A DNA stretch of 56,561 bases from Bacteroides sp. (GCA_019416685.1 DXWV01000105.1:1-56561); one strand, 5' to 3'; shown: positions 43,213-51,731, counted from the first letter of the stretch. Notes: generated by a model from the letters alone, not told the origin. Made by a program: numbers and translations.

Positions 43213-44724
43213 TTATTCGCTTACAAGTCTCCATGCCATAGGCAGATTGTTGACGATATCTCCTGCTGTAAGCCCAATTGTACCTAACTTTTTACGAGCA
43301 AAGTCACCGGCGAGCCCATGAACGAATGTTCCGGTCTTGGCAGCTTCTTCTGCCGTATACCCTTGAGCGAGTAATGCCAGAATAATGCCTGTCAGCACAT
43401 CTCCGCTTCCGGCAGTAGCCATTCCCGGATTGCCGGTGGGGTTAAAGAAACATTTTCCGGTTGGAGTGATGATAGCAGAATAGGCACCTTTTAATACAAT
43501 ATGTACTTTGGCGGTACGGGCAAGCTCTATTGCTTTGGTCAGGCGTTCATATGAATCCTGGCATTTACCTACCAGGCGTTCCAATTCTTTGGGATGGGGA
43601 GTAAGGATTGAACCTTTGGGCAGGTTGGTCAGTGCATGGCGATGATTGGCCAATATGTTCAGTGCATCCGCATCTACTACCAGAGGTGTCTGGCAGCCGT
43701 TCAATTGTTCCAACAGTGCAGCTTCTGTTTCTTCGTTTCGTCCCAATCCTGGCCCTACGCCTACTGCCTGATAGTCATCTGTATCTGTTGGTACGGCAAA
43801 ACAAGTCTCGCTGGCGTCTTGCTCTACTATTGCTTCGGGAACCGCTGTCTGTAAAATACTATTGTTACAGATAGGAGCATGCACAGTGAGTAAACCTACT
43901 CCTGAGCGTAAACATGCACGTGCCGATAGTATCGATGCTCCCGCCATACCGCGTGAACCGGCTATCAATAGTGCATGGCCAAAGTTTCCTTTGTGCGAAA
44001 ATCTCTTCCGGGGTTTAATAATAGAACGTATCTCTTCCACTTCCAACATTTCATAGTTGGTATCTAACTCCTCGATGCCTTCTTGGCTCAGGTTGATGTC
44101 AAGTAACTCCCATTCTCCGATGAATTCAGCATTTTCAGCAAAGAGAAAAGCCAGTTTAGGCAGTTGCAGGCTGAAGGTAACATCAGCCCGGATGATATTG
44201 GCACGGACATTAAATGTATTATCTTCTCCCATCAGCCCCGAAGGAATATCAATGGATACTACGGTAGCAGGTGAAGAATTAATGTATTTGACTACTGCTG
44301 CGAACCCTCCGCTGAGAGGCTTGTTCAGTCCGGAACCAAATAAACCATCGATAACCAGATGTTCATCCGTCAGGGTCGGTGGAGCGAATTGCGTACTTAC
44401 TTCATGGAAGGTTATTTCATCCATGATTTCTATCAGTTCTTTATTGGTCTGGCAGTCGGGTGAAAGTTCCCCTTTGGTGTTAAAGAGAAAAACTTCTATT
44501 TTATATCCTTTTTCTGCCATAATGCGGGCTACGGCAAGAGCGTCTCCTCCATTGTTTCCAGGTCCGGCAAATACAGTAACCGGGGTTTCGTTATCCCAAC
44601 GGTTAGTGATAGCTTCTGTTAATGCGTTGGCTGCACGCTCCATCAGTTGGATTGACTGAATGGGTTCATGCTCAATGGTATAAGCATCCAGCTTCTTGAT
44701 AGTGTTACTTGGAAATATTTTCAT
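43213..44724 (-). CDS. nnr: Bifunctional NAD(P)HX epimerase/dehydratase
   Basis: A 503-aa fusion that repairs hydrated NAD(P)H. The N-terminal YjeF_N epimerase domain (about 1-215) has LMERAANALTEAI, VFAGPGNNGGDALAVARIMA and IDIPSGLMGE. The C-terminal ribokinase-like NAD(P)HX dehydratase domain (about 230-503) has GHALLIAGSRGMAGASIL and NPGMATAGSGDVLTGIILA. The start chosen is ATG 44724 (MKIFPSNTIKKLDAY); ten further codons are open upstream but would run close to the -7 element at 44752. Both active-site regions are intact. Confidence 0.92.
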   Translation of the reverse strand: MKIFPSNTIKKLDAYTIEHEPIQSIQLMERAANALTEAITNRWDNETPVTVFAGPGNNGGDALAVARIMAEKGYKIEVFLFNTKGELSPDCQTNKELIEIMDEITFHEVSTQFAPPTLTDEHLVIDGLFGSGLNKPLSGGFAAVVKYINSSPATVVSIDIPSGLMGEDNTFNVRANIIRADVTFSLQLPKLAFLFAENAEFIGEWELLDINLSQEGIEELDTNYEMLEVEEIRSIIKPRKRFSHKGNFGHALLIAGSRGMAGASILSARACLRSGVGLLTVHAPICNNSILQTAVPEAIVEQDASETCFAVPTDTDDYQAVGVGPGLGRNEETEAALLEQLNGCQTPLVVDADALNILANHRHALTNLPKGSILTPHPKELERLVGKCQDSYERLTKAIELARTAKVHIVLKGAYSAIITPTGKCFFNPTGNPGMATAGSGDVLTGIILALLAQGYTAEEAAKTGTFVHGLAGDFARKKLGTIGLTAGDIVNNLPMAWRLVSE

Positions 44725-44751
44725 GATTTGTTTCTTTAGTTTTCTGACTCG

Positions 44752-44759
44752 CAAAGATA
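44752..44759 (-). promoter_or_regulatory. Promoter -7 element of the NAD(P)HX repair gene
   Basis: On the minus strand the sequence reads TATCTTTG, an exact match to the Bacteroides -7 consensus, 28 bp before the chosen start at 44724. Confidence 0.65.
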
Positions 44760-44872
44760 GTAATTATTTGTCCGATTAAAACTTGTTTTAGTATGAATCC
44801 TTTGCTCCTTTCGGCTACTTAAGTAACCGGAAAGATTCCATACAATGCTTTTTTTGTAGTTGTTTCAATGCT

Positions 44873-44960
44873 TTGAGAAAAACTTCTCAATACGTTGAGA
44901 AACTTTTCTCAATAGGTTGAGAATTTATTCTCAATAGGTTGAAACAAAATTCTCATAGTA
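44873..44960. repeat. Array of 22-bp inverted-repeat units
   Basis: Three units of exactly 22 bp (44873, 44895 and 44917) each consist of TTGAGAA, a short centre, and TTCTCAATAGG or TTCTCAATACG. A fourth, diverged unit (44939-44960) keeps only part of this (TTGAAACA then TTCTCATAG). Each unit is a dyad, and the 22-bp period is close to two helical turns, so the dyads face the same side of the DNA. This looks like an operator array or a series of small hairpins. Confidence 0.85.
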
Positions 44961-45034
44961 ATGAAACAGGCTGAAACACATTGTTTCTTTCACCTTTAGT
45001 TGCATATTCTTTACGGAATAAAAGTACTTTTTCG

Positions 45035-45042
45035 TACCTTTG
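45035..45042 (+). promoter_or_regulatory. Promoter -7 element of the peptide transporter
   Basis: TACCTTTG matches TAnnTTTG and lies 29 bp before the ATG at 45072. The repeat array ends 75 bp upstream, a distance suited to regulation. Confidence 0.65.
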
Positions 45043-45071
45043 CGTCCCATAAACTACTAAACACTTCACTT

Positions 45072-46616
45072 ATGGGAGCATTACAAGGGCATCCAAGGGG
45101 CCTTTATTTAATCTTTGCAACAAGCACTGCAGAACGTTTCAGCTACTACGGTATGCGTGCTATTTTTATTCTTTTTTTAACTCAGGCTCTACTTTTTGAT
45201 ACCGAAGCAGCAGCATCCATTTATGGTAGTTATACCGGATTAGTATATTTAACTCCGTTGATTGGCGGATATATAGCCGATAAATACTGGGGGATACGCC
45301 GTTCTGTTTTTTGGGGTGCTGTAATGATGGGAATAGGCCAGTTAATGATGTTTTTGAGTGCCTCTGTGCTCGATAAAGTGGAGCTGTCACATTGGTTGAT
45401 GTATGGTGGCCTCACCTTTCTTATATTAGGAAATGGTTCATTCAAGCCTACTGTTTCGTCATTGGTAGGACAACTTTATAAACCGGGAGATAAGCGCCTT
45501 GATGCAGGCTATACCATTTTCTATATGGGAGTGAATGTGGGTTCTTTTATTGCTCCTTTGGTTTGTGGTTATTTTGGAGATACCGGTAATCCGGAAGATT
45601 TTAAATGGGGATTTCTGATTGCTGCATGTATGATTGTATTTACTATCCTTTTGTTTGAAACGCAGAAGAATAAGTATCTGATATCTCCTGACGGTGAACC
45701 GCTGGGTATAATTCCGGATGCGAAGAAGGAGAAAAAGACAGATACTGAAGAGAAAACAGTTCATCTGCAACTGAGCCGAAGTCAGAAAGGGCGGAATATT
45801 CTTATATTAATGGCTCTTACACTGGTATTGGGTAGTCTCTTTTATCTCTGGTTTGGCAACGAATGGGTCAGTATCGGTATATTCACTGCTTGCATCGTGT
45901 TTCCTACCACCATTTTACTGGATGGTTCATTAACAAAGATCGAGCGTAGCCGTATTTTTGTAATTTACATTGTAGCATTCTTCGTCATTTTCTTTTGGGC
46001 AGCTTATGAACAGGCTGGCGCATCTTTGACTCTCTTTGCTGCCGATCAGACGAATCGTGATATATTGGGTTGGGAGATGCCGGCTTCCTGGTTTCAGTCT
46101 TTCAATCCGTTTTTTGTGGTAATACTTGCCTATATAATGCCGGGTGTCTGGGCTTTTCTTAACAAACGGAATATGGAGCCTTCTTCACCTACCAAGCAAG
46201 CTATTGGTCTGTTACTTTTATCTTTGGGATACCTCTTTATCTGTTTTGGAGTGAAAGATGCCCAGCCGGGTGTGAAAGTAAGTATTATCTGGCTGACAGG
46301 GCTTTACTTTATTCACACAATGGGTGAGATAGCTTTGTCACCCATTGGCTTGTCGATGGTGAATAAACTGACTCCGATTCGTTTTGCCTCCCTGATGATG
46401 GGAATCTGGTATCTCTCTACTGCCACTGCCAATAAATTTGCAGGTATGCTTGCCGGGCTTTACCCCGAGGCAGGTAAAGTAAAAACACTCTTTGGATATC
46501 AGATTGCAAACATGTACGATTTCTTTATGATGTTCGTCATTATGTCAGGTATTGCGTCCCTTATTCTGTTTCTTCTCTCGAAGAAATTGCAAAAGATGAT
46601 GCATGGAGTGGAATAA
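45072..46616 (+). CDS. POT family proton-coupled peptide transporter
   Basis: A 514-aa member of the POT/PTR family with about 12-14 membrane helices. The proton-coupling signature is seen in TAERFSYYGMRAIFILFL (the ExxERFxYYG motif). The second family motif lies in FYMGVNVGSFIAPLVCGYFG. It should import di- and tripeptides with protons. The start is ATG 45072 (MGALQGHPRG); the 24 extra codons upstream contain the promoter and are rejected. The gene stands alone between the repeat array and hpt. Confidence 0.91.
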   Translation: MGALQGHPRGLYLIFATSTAERFSYYGMRAIFILFLTQALLFDTEAAASIYGSYTGLVYLTPLIGGYIADKYWGIRRSVFWGAVMMGIGQLMMFLSASVLDKVELSHWLMYGGLTFLILGNGSFKPTVSSLVGQLYKPGDKRLDAGYTIFYMGVNVGSFIAPLVCGYFGDTGNPEDFKWGFLIAACMIVFTILLFETQKNKYLISPDGEPLGIIPDAKKEKKTDTEEKTVHLQLSRSQKGRNILILMALTLVLGSLFYLWFGNEWVSIGIFTACIVFPTTILLDGSLTKIERSRIFVIYIVAFFVIFFWAAYEQAGASLTLFAADQTNRDILGWEMPASWFQSFNPFFVVILAYIMPGVWAFLNKRNMEPSSPTKQAIGLLLLSLGYLFICFGVKDAQPGVKVSIIWLTGLYFIHTMGEIALSPIGLSMVNKLTPIRFASLMMGIWYLSTATANKFAGMLAGLYPEAGKVKTLFGYQIANMYDFFMMFVIMSGIASLILFLLSKKLQKMMHGVE

Positions 46617-46622
46617 AAATTG

Positions 46623-46630
46623 TATTTTTG
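46623..46630 (+). promoter_or_regulatory. Promoter -7 element of hpt
   Basis: TATTTTTG matches TAnnTTTG and lies 26 bp before the hpt ATG, in the 40-bp gap after the peptide transporter. Confidence 0.6.
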
Positions 46631-46656
46631 CATCCAACTTTTTTAAATAATCGGTT

Positions 46657-47193
46657 ATGGACACCATTCAGATAAAAGACAAATTGTTTACTGTTTCCAT
46701 TAAAGAACAGGATATTCAGAAAGAAGTGATTCGTGTTGCGAACGAAATCAACCGAGACCTGGCAGGTAAGAACCCGTTGTTTCTCAGTGTACTGAACGGT
46801 TCGTTCATGTTTACTGCCGATCTGTTGAAACATATCACTATCCCTTGTGAGATTTCTTTCGTTAAACTGGCTTCTTATCAGGGAATCACCTCAACGGGAG
46901 TTATCAAAGAAGTGATCGGTCTGAACGAAGACATTGCCGGTCGTACGGTAGTTATCGTAGAAGATATTGTAGATACAGGCTTTACAATGCAGCGTCTGCT
47001 TGAGACATTGGGTACCCGAAATCCGGAGGCTATACATATTGCTTCTCTGCTGGTGAAGCCGGATAAGCTGAAAGTGGACTTGAATATCGAATATGTAGCA
47101 ATGGAAATACCGAACGACTTTATCGTTGGCTATGGACTCGATTATGATGGTTTCGGACGAAACTATCCGGACATTTATACTGTGGTAGACTAA
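46657..47193 (+). CDS. hpt: Hypoxanthine phosphoribosyltransferase
   Basis: A 178-aa purine salvage enzyme. The PRPP-binding motif is VVIVEDIVDTGFT. The flexible-loop and catalytic region contains LNGSFMFTADLL and SYQGITSTG, and the purine pocket includes VGYGLDYDGFGRN near the C-terminus. It converts hypoxanthine (and usually guanine) plus PRPP to the nucleotide. Length is normal. It is followed 33 bp later by adk, another nucleotide metabolism gene, probably on the same transcript. Confidence 0.94.
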   Translation: MDTIQIKDKLFTVSIKEQDIQKEVIRVANEINRDLAGKNPLFLSVLNGSFMFTADLLKHITIPCEISFVKLASYQGITSTGVIKEVIGLNEDIAGRTVVIVEDIVDTGFTMQRLLETLGTRNPEAIHIASLLVKPDKLKVDLNIEYVAMEIPNDFIVGYGLDYDGFGRNYPDIYTVVD

Positions 47194-47226
47194 ATTCAAA
47201 TACAAACTAATTTATAGGTAAAAAAG

Positions 47227-47805
47227 ATGTTGAACATTGTAATTTTCGGTGCTCCCGGTTCAGGAAAGGGAACACAGAGTGAACGTATTGTAGAAAAGTA
47301 TGGTATCAATCACATCTCTACCGGAGATGTTTTACGTGCAGAAATTAAAAATGGTACAGAGTTGGGCAAGACTGCTAAAAGTTATATTGATCAAGGACAA
47401 CTGATTCCCGATGCACTGATGGTGGATATTCTGGCCAGCGTTTTTGATAGTTTTGAGGATAGTAAAGGAGTTATTTTTGATGGTTTCCCAAGAACTATTC
47501 CGCAAGCAGAAGCGTTGAAAGTAATGTTGAAAGAACGTGGACAGGATATTTCTGTTATGCTTGATCTGGATGTTCCGGAAGATGAGTTGATGACTCGCCT
47601 TATCAAACGCGGAAAGGATTCAGGACGTGCCGATGACAACGAAGAAACAATTAAAAAACGTCTTATAGTATATAATACTCAGACTTCACCATTGAAAGAA
47701 TTTTATAAAAGTGAAGGAAAATACCAACACATCAATGGGCTTGGCTCAATGGATGGTATTTTTGAGGAAATATGTAAGGCGGTTGAATTGGTAGACAGAA
47801 TTTAG
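47227..47805 (+). CDS. adk: Adenylate kinase
   Basis: A 192-aa short-form adenylate kinase: P-loop GAPGSGKGT (residues 8-16), NMP-binding HISTGDVLRAEIKNGTELG, GFPRTIPQAEAL, and a short lid KRGKDSGRADDNEETIKKR without the zinc-type insertion. It converts ATP plus AMP to two ADP. The last few residues (ELVDRI) and the stop codon lie at the edge of an inverted repeat that flanks the next gene. Confidence 0.95.
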   Translation: MLNIVIFGAPGSGKGTQSERIVEKYGINHISTGDVLRAEIKNGTELGKTAKSYIDQGQLIPDALMVDILASVFDSFEDSKGVIFDGFPRTIPQAEALKVMLKERGQDISVMLDLDVPEDELMTRLIKRGKDSGRADDNEETIKKRLIVYNTQTSPLKEFYKSEGKYQHINGLGSMDGIFEEICKAVELVDRI

Positions 47806-47821
47806 TAGCTGGTAGATAGAA
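47802..47821. repeat. Left imperfect inverted repeat of the four-helix-bundle cassette
   Basis: The 20 bases here (beginning TTAGTAG, ending TAGAA) match the reverse complement of 48218-48237 at 16 of 20 positions. The repeat starts at the adk stop codon and ends at the A of the next ATG. Confidence 0.5.
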
Positions 47822-48186
47822 TGGCTGCGCATTCCTTTGAGGATCTGGTTGTATGGCAAAAAGCACATCAATATGTTATTGCAGTATATATCGTGACAAA
47901 GCGATATCCTAAAGAGGAAATGTTTGGTCTGGTGAATCAATTGCGGCGGGCAGCTGCTTCTATCACTGCCAATATTGCAGAAGGTTTTGTAAGAGCTGGC
48001 AATCGTGAGAAACTTCGTTTCTATAACATATCACAAGGATCACTGGAAGAAACGAAGAATTTCTTAATATTATCCAAAGACTTAGATTATATCTCTTCAT
48101 CTGTAAAGGATGATTTGTATGCCCAAGCAAGTGTAATAGGAAAAATGTTAAATGCATATTGTCGTGAACTATCTAAAACCATTTAA
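47821..48186 (+). CDS. Four-helix-bundle (S23-like) protein
   Basis: A 121-aa protein of the four helix bundle family related to the protein encoded in 23S rRNA intervening sequences. Typical features are FEDLVVWQKAHQYVIAVY, YPKEEMFGLVNQLRRAAASI, NIAEGFVRAGNREKLRFYN and SQGSLEETKNFLILSKDLDY. The DGR accessory protein Avd has the same fold, but no reverse transcriptase or variable repeat is seen here. It sits between the housekeeping genes adk and obgE and is bounded by imperfect 20-bp inverted repeats, as if it had been inserted as a cassette. Function unknown. Confidence 0.88.
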   Translation: MAAHSFEDLVVWQKAHQYVIAVYIVTKRYPKEEMFGLVNQLRRAAASITANIAEGFVRAGNREKLRFYNISQGSLEETKNFLILSKDLDYISSSVKDDLYAQASVIGKMLNAYCRELSKTI

Positions 48187-48217
48187 TTCTAAATTCTATA
48201 AATATTTATATGTATTA

Positions 48218-48251
48218 TTCTAACTCCCTACTACTAACTTCTAACTTCTAA
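48218..48251. repeat. Right inverted repeat and TAACTTC tandem repeat
   Basis: Bases 48218-48237 (beginning TTCTAAC, ending CTACTAA) pair imperfectly with the repeat at 47802-47821. They are followed by CTAACTTCTAACTTCTAA (7-base period) up to the obgE start at 48256. Confidence 0.55.
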
Positions 48252-48255
48252 AAAA

Positions 48256-49416
48256 ATGGCTGAATCGAATTTTGTTGATTACGTAAAGATATACTGTCGC
48301 TCAGGTAAGGGCGGAAGAGGTTCTACGCACATGAGGCGCGAGAAATATGTTCCTAACGGTGGTCCTGATGGGGGCGATGGTGGAAGAGGAGGCCATGTTA
48401 TTTTGCGAGGTAACCGTAATTACTGGACGTTGCTCCACCTGAAGTATGACCGTCATGCGATGGCTACTCATGGAGAATCCGGCAGTAAAAACAAGAGTTT
48501 TGGTAAGGACGGTGTAGACAAAATAATTGAAGTGCCTTGTGGGACAGTGGTATACAATGCTGAAACAGGAGAGTATATCTGTGATGTGACTGAACATGGA
48601 CAGGAAGTTATCTTGTTGAAAGGTGGACGTGGTGGACAAGGAAACTGGCATTTCAGAACAGCTACCCGGCAGGCACCCCGCTTTGCACAGCCCGGTGAGC
48701 CGATGCAGGAAATGACGGTAATCATGGAGCTGAAACTTCTGGCCGATGTAGGATTAGTGGGGTTCCCCAATGCGGGTAAGTCTACACTATTGTCTGCCGT
48801 TTCTGCTGCTAAACCCAAAATAGCCGACTATCCGTTTACTACACTGGAACCCAATCTGGGTATTGTTTCTTATCGCGACGGGAAATCGTTCGTGATGGCC
48901 GATATTCCCGGAATTATTGAAGGTGCCAGTGAAGGTAAGGGACTTGGATTGAGATTCCTGCGTCATATTGAGCGCAACTCTCTTTTGCTGTTCATGGTTC
49001 CGGCAGATAGTGACGATATCCGTAAGGAATATGAAATACTGCTGAATGAACTGAGTACTTTTAATCCGGAAATGCTTGATAAGCAGCGTGTACTCGCTAT
49101 TACAAAAAGTGATATGCTCGATCAGGAGTTGATGGATGAGATAGAACCTACGTTGCCTCAGGGTATTCCGCATTTGTTTATTTCTTCTGTTTCCGGTTTG
49201 GGAATTTCAGCATTGAAAGATATCCTGTGGGAAGAGTTGAATAAAGAAAGCAATAAGATAGAAGCTATTGTACATCGTCCTAAAGATGTAAGCCGCTTGC
49301 AGGAAGAGCTCAAAGCCATGGGAGAGGATGAAGATCTTGAATATGAGTACGAGGACGGCGATGATGACGATGATCTGGATTATGAATACGAAGAAGAGGA
49401 TTGGGAAGAGAAATGA
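48256..49416 (+). CDS. obgE: Obg family GTPase
   Basis: A 386-aa ribosome assembly and stress GTPase. The glycine-rich Obg domain (about 1-158) contains SGKGGRGSTHMRREKYVPNG and KGGRGGQGNWHF. The G domain has G1 GFPNAGKST (169-177), G3 DIPGIIEGA and G4 TKSD. The tail (about 350-386) is very acidic with alternating Glu/Asp/Tyr. Obg binds the 50S subunit in its final maturation. The gene is preceded by the four-helix-bundle cassette rather than directly by adk and overlaps pgeF at its end. Confidence 0.94.
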   Translation: MAESNFVDYVKIYCRSGKGGRGSTHMRREKYVPNGGPDGGDGGRGGHVILRGNRNYWTLLHLKYDRHAMATHGESGSKNKSFGKDGVDKIIEVPCGTVVYNAETGEYICDVTEHGQEVILLKGGRGGQGNWHFRTATRQAPRFAQPGEPMQEMTVIMELKLLADVGLVGFPNAGKSTLLSAVSAAKPKIADYPFTTLEPNLGIVSYRDGKSFVMADIPGIIEGASEGKGLGLRFLRHIERNSLLLFMVPADSDDIRKEYEILLNELSTFNPEMLDKQRVLAITKSDMLDQELMDEIEPTLPQGIPHLFISSVSGLGISALKDILWEELNKESNKIEAIVHRPKDVSRLQEELKAMGEDEDLEYEYEDGDDDDDLDYEYEEEDWEEK

Positions 49417-50234
49417 TTTTACTTACAAAAGATAAAAGAATGTTGGGATATGCATCATTGGATGTGTATTCCGACATTTTTCATTTTGTAACCACCCGTA
49501 TAGGCGGGTGCAGCGAGGGGACATATGCGACATTCAATTGCTCGCCTTTTGCTGGTGACGAGAGGGTATGTGTCCGCCGGAATCAGGAGATCTTGTTTGA
49601 AGCAATGCCGGAGAAGCCTCGTGAATTGATTATCCCCCACCAAACACATGGAACGAAGAGTCTGGTAGTGGATGAAGCCTTTCTTACTCTTTCTGAAGAA
49701 GATAGGTGTACGCGTCTGGAAGGTATTGATGCCCTGATAACTCGTGAGGAAGGCTGTTGTATTTGCATCTCTACAGCAGATTGTGTTCCTGTATTGCTGT
49801 ATGACAGGCAGCGCCAGGTGGTAGCTGCCGTTCATGCCGGATGGCGGGGGACGGTGAATTTTATCGTTGGTCATACACTGGAACAGATGCGGATGGTTTA
49901 TGGAACGGAAGGTGCGGAGGTTGTGGCCTGTATTGGTCCTGGCATTTCGTTGGAATCCTTTGAAGTCGGTAATGAGGTATATGATACCTTTCGGTTGAAT
50001 GGTTTTGATATGTCACGTATCTCTTATCGTAAGGCGGACACGGGAAAATATCATATCGATCTGTGGGAGGCCAATCGCCAGCAATTGCTTGACTTTGGTG
50101 TTCCCGGTTGCCAGATCGAAGTATCGGGTATTTGTACTTATATTCATCATGATGAGTTCTTTTCGGCACGAAGGCTGGGCATTGCCTCAGGACGTATTTT
50201 GTCAGGAATAATGAAGAGAGTGACGGAGCCATGA
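49413..50234 (+). CDS. pgeF: Polyphenol oxidase / peptidoglycan editing factor family
   Basis: A 273-aa YfiH/laccase-domain protein. Metal-binding residues lie in the conserved segments HQTHGTKS, CISTADCVPVLL and AVHAGWRGT, with the C-terminal YIHHDEFFSARR. Family members edit peptidoglycan precursors (PgeF) or oxidise phenols; I favour the conserved editing role. I chose ATG 49413, which overlaps the obgE stop as ATGA; ATG 49401 is open in frame and would add four residues. GGGAAGAG lies just upstream. Confidence 0.87.
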   Translation: MILLTKDKRMLGYASLDVYSDIFHFVTTRIGGCSEGTYATFNCSPFAGDERVCVRRNQEILFEAMPEKPRELIIPHQTHGTKSLVVDEAFLTLSEEDRCTRLEGIDALITREEGCCICISTADCVPVLLYDRQRQVVAAVHAGWRGTVNFIVGHTLEQMRMVYGTEGAEVVACIGPGISLESFEVGNEVYDTFRLNGFDMSRISYRKADTGKYHIDLWEANRQQLLDFGVPGCQIEVSGICTYIHHDEFFSARRLGIASGRILSGIMKRVTEP

Positions 50235-50424
50235 TAGGTTATAGAGTGATAAGGTTATAAAGTTATAAAGTGGTAGGTTATAGAGTTCTGTTTTAGCTTT
50301 TATAGTCCTCATATCTATGAATTTATGACCTTAACTTTATAGTCCCCATCTTCTCCATAACCCTATAACTCCATAACTTTATAACCTTATAACTTTATAA
50401 CCCTCATAACCCTATAACTTTTTT
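50235..50424. repeat. AT-rich inverted and direct repeat cluster
   Basis: This 190-bp gap is made largely of GTTATA/TATAAC units. GGTTATAAAGTTATAA (50253-50268) has a perfect 16-base reverse complement at 50387-50402. ATAACTTTATAACC occurs twice (50373-50386 and 50389-50402). The arms could fold into a long hairpin between pgeF and the next gene. Confidence 0.8.
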
Positions 50425-51084
50425 ATGATAACAGTATCTAAAGAAATAAAAGAAGCATGTCCCGGTTTTGCGGGAGTAGCAGTCTATGCAGAGGTCAAAA
50501 ACACAGCTTACTGTGAAGGACTTTGGGAGGAGATAAATGCTTTTACTGAAGAGTTGACTTTGACTACACGAATGGAAGATATTAAGTTGCAGCCAGCTAT
50601 TGCTGCTACGCGTGAGGCATATAAACGCTGTGGTAAAGATCCGGGGCGTTACCGTCCTTCGGCTGAGGCTTTGCGCAGACGTTTAATGCGTGGTATTCCA
50701 TTGTATCAGATAGATACGTTGGTTGATTTGATTAATCTGGTGTCGCTTCGTACAGGTTATTCCATTGGTGGTTTTGATGCCGATAAGATAAAAGGAACAA
50801 CATTGGAACTGGGAATCGGAAAGGCAGATGAGCCTTTTGAAGGTATTGGCAGAGGTGTGTTGAATATTGAAGGATTACCCGTATACAGGGATGAAATAGG
50901 AGGTATAGGTACGCCTACCAGTGATAATGAACGAACAAAGATGGGATTGGATACGACTCATATTCTTGCAATAGTCAATGGATATAGTGGTGCAGACGGA
51001 TTGACTGAAGCAGCTGATATGATACAGGAATTATTAAAAAAATATGCCGGTTGTGATAGTGCGCAACTATTTTTCTTTGAATAA
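50425..51084 (+). CDS. B3/B4 tRNA-binding-like domain protein
   Basis: A 219-aa stand-alone copy of the B3/B4 domain found in the beta subunit of phenylalanyl-tRNA synthetase. Characteristic segments are RYRPSAEALRRRLMRGIPLY, DTLVDLINLVSLRTGYSIGG, YRDEIGGIGTPTSDNERTKMG and ILAIVNGYSG. Free-standing members are thought to act on tRNA or aminoacyl-tRNA, for example as editing factors, but this is not established for Bacteroides. It starts after the AT-rich repeat cluster, and an M23 peptidase gene follows 11 bases later. Confidence 0.85.
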   Translation: MITVSKEIKEACPGFAGVAVYAEVKNTAYCEGLWEEINAFTEELTLTTRMEDIKLQPAIAATREAYKRCGKDPGRYRPSAEALRRRLMRGIPLYQIDTLVDLINLVSLRTGYSIGGFDADKIKGTTLELGIGKADEPFEGIGRGVLNIEGLPVYRDEIGGIGTPTSDNERTKMGLDTTHILAIVNGYSGADGLTEAADMIQELLKKYAGCDSAQLFFFE

Positions 51085-51095
51085 TTATCGAAAGT

Positions 51096-51716
51096 ATGGA
51101 AAACACATTGATTTGGCTATTATGCACTCTTTTTTCTATAGTAAATAATGTAGATTTACCCGAGAAACCACATTTTTCAAGTATGGAGATCAATCATATC
51201 CGGGTAGCGACACCGGGATTATTTACTAAGGATAAGAATCTCTTGTTGCATTTATACACTCTGACAGAGGATGAATACGCTTTTCCGTTGCCTGGTGCAA
51301 AGGTTATTTCTCCGTATGGAACCCGGAGAGGACATAGTGGAGCGGACTTAAAAACGTGTGCCGGCGATACGATACGTGCTGCTTTTAGCGGAGTTGTGCG
51401 AATGTCAAAACCTTATGCTGCTTATGGAAATGTAGTGGTGATTCGCCATTCGAACGGACTTGAGACTATCTATAGTCATAATGTGAAGAATCTGGTACAG
51501 AGTGGAGATAGGGTATTAGCCGGGCAACCTGTGGCTTTGACCGGACGTACAGGACGGGCAACAACAGAGCATTTGCATTTTGAAACCAGAATTAACGGAC
51601 AACATTTTAATCCGGATCTCATTTTTAATTTGAAGGAAGGTACTTTACGTAAAGAGTGCGTTCAATGTGCGAAAAAAGGAAATGGAATATTGGTGAAAGC
51701 AATAGCCAGAAAGTAA
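51096..51716 (+). CDS. M23 family metallopeptidase
   Basis: A 206-aa secreted peptidase. The hydrophobic N-terminus (about 3-18) could serve as a signal or anchor. The LytM domain (about 65-175) has the zinc ligands His80 and Asp84 (RGHSGADLK) and His161 in EHLHFETRING, with His159 as the catalytic partner. Such enzymes cut peptidoglycan cross-links or regulate amidases. The zinc site is complete, so an active enzyme is likely. It is followed by a terminator. Confidence 0.88.
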   Translation: MENTLIWLLCTLFSIVNNVDLPEKPHFSSMEINHIRVATPGLFTKDKNLLLHLYTLTEDEYAFPLPGAKVISPYGTRRGHSGADLKTCAGDTIRAAFSGVVRMSKPYAAYGNVVVIRHSNGLETIYSHNVKNLVQSGDRVLAGQPVALTGRTGRATTEHLHFETRINGQHFNPDLIFNLKEGTLRKECVQCAKKGNGILVKAIARK

Positions 51717-51731
51717 TGAGTTGATGAGCTG

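Larger units (their letters stand above)
44760..45071. other. Divergent intergenic region (NADPHX repair / peptide transporter)
   Basis: About 310 bp between divergently transcribed genes with no credible gene. It contains an array of 22-bp inverted-repeat units (44873-44960), outer TGTTTCAA/TTGAAACA copies (44861-44868 and 44939-44946), and the -7 element of the peptide transporter (45035-45042). Confidence 0.75.

Noticed and set aside
44057..44659. A 200-codon rightward open frame
   Set aside because: It lies wholly opposite the well-supported NAD(P)HX repair gene and has a low-complexity Ser/Leu-rich translation typical of an antisense shadow.
44873..44960. Possible CRISPR array
   Set aside because: The 22-bp units are contiguous with no unique spacers, each unit is itself palindromic, and no cas genes are present in the window.
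47821..48186. Diversity-generating retroelement accessory gene (avd)
   Set aside because: The protein shares the four-helix-bundle fold, but no reverse transcriptase, template repeat or variable target gene lies nearby.
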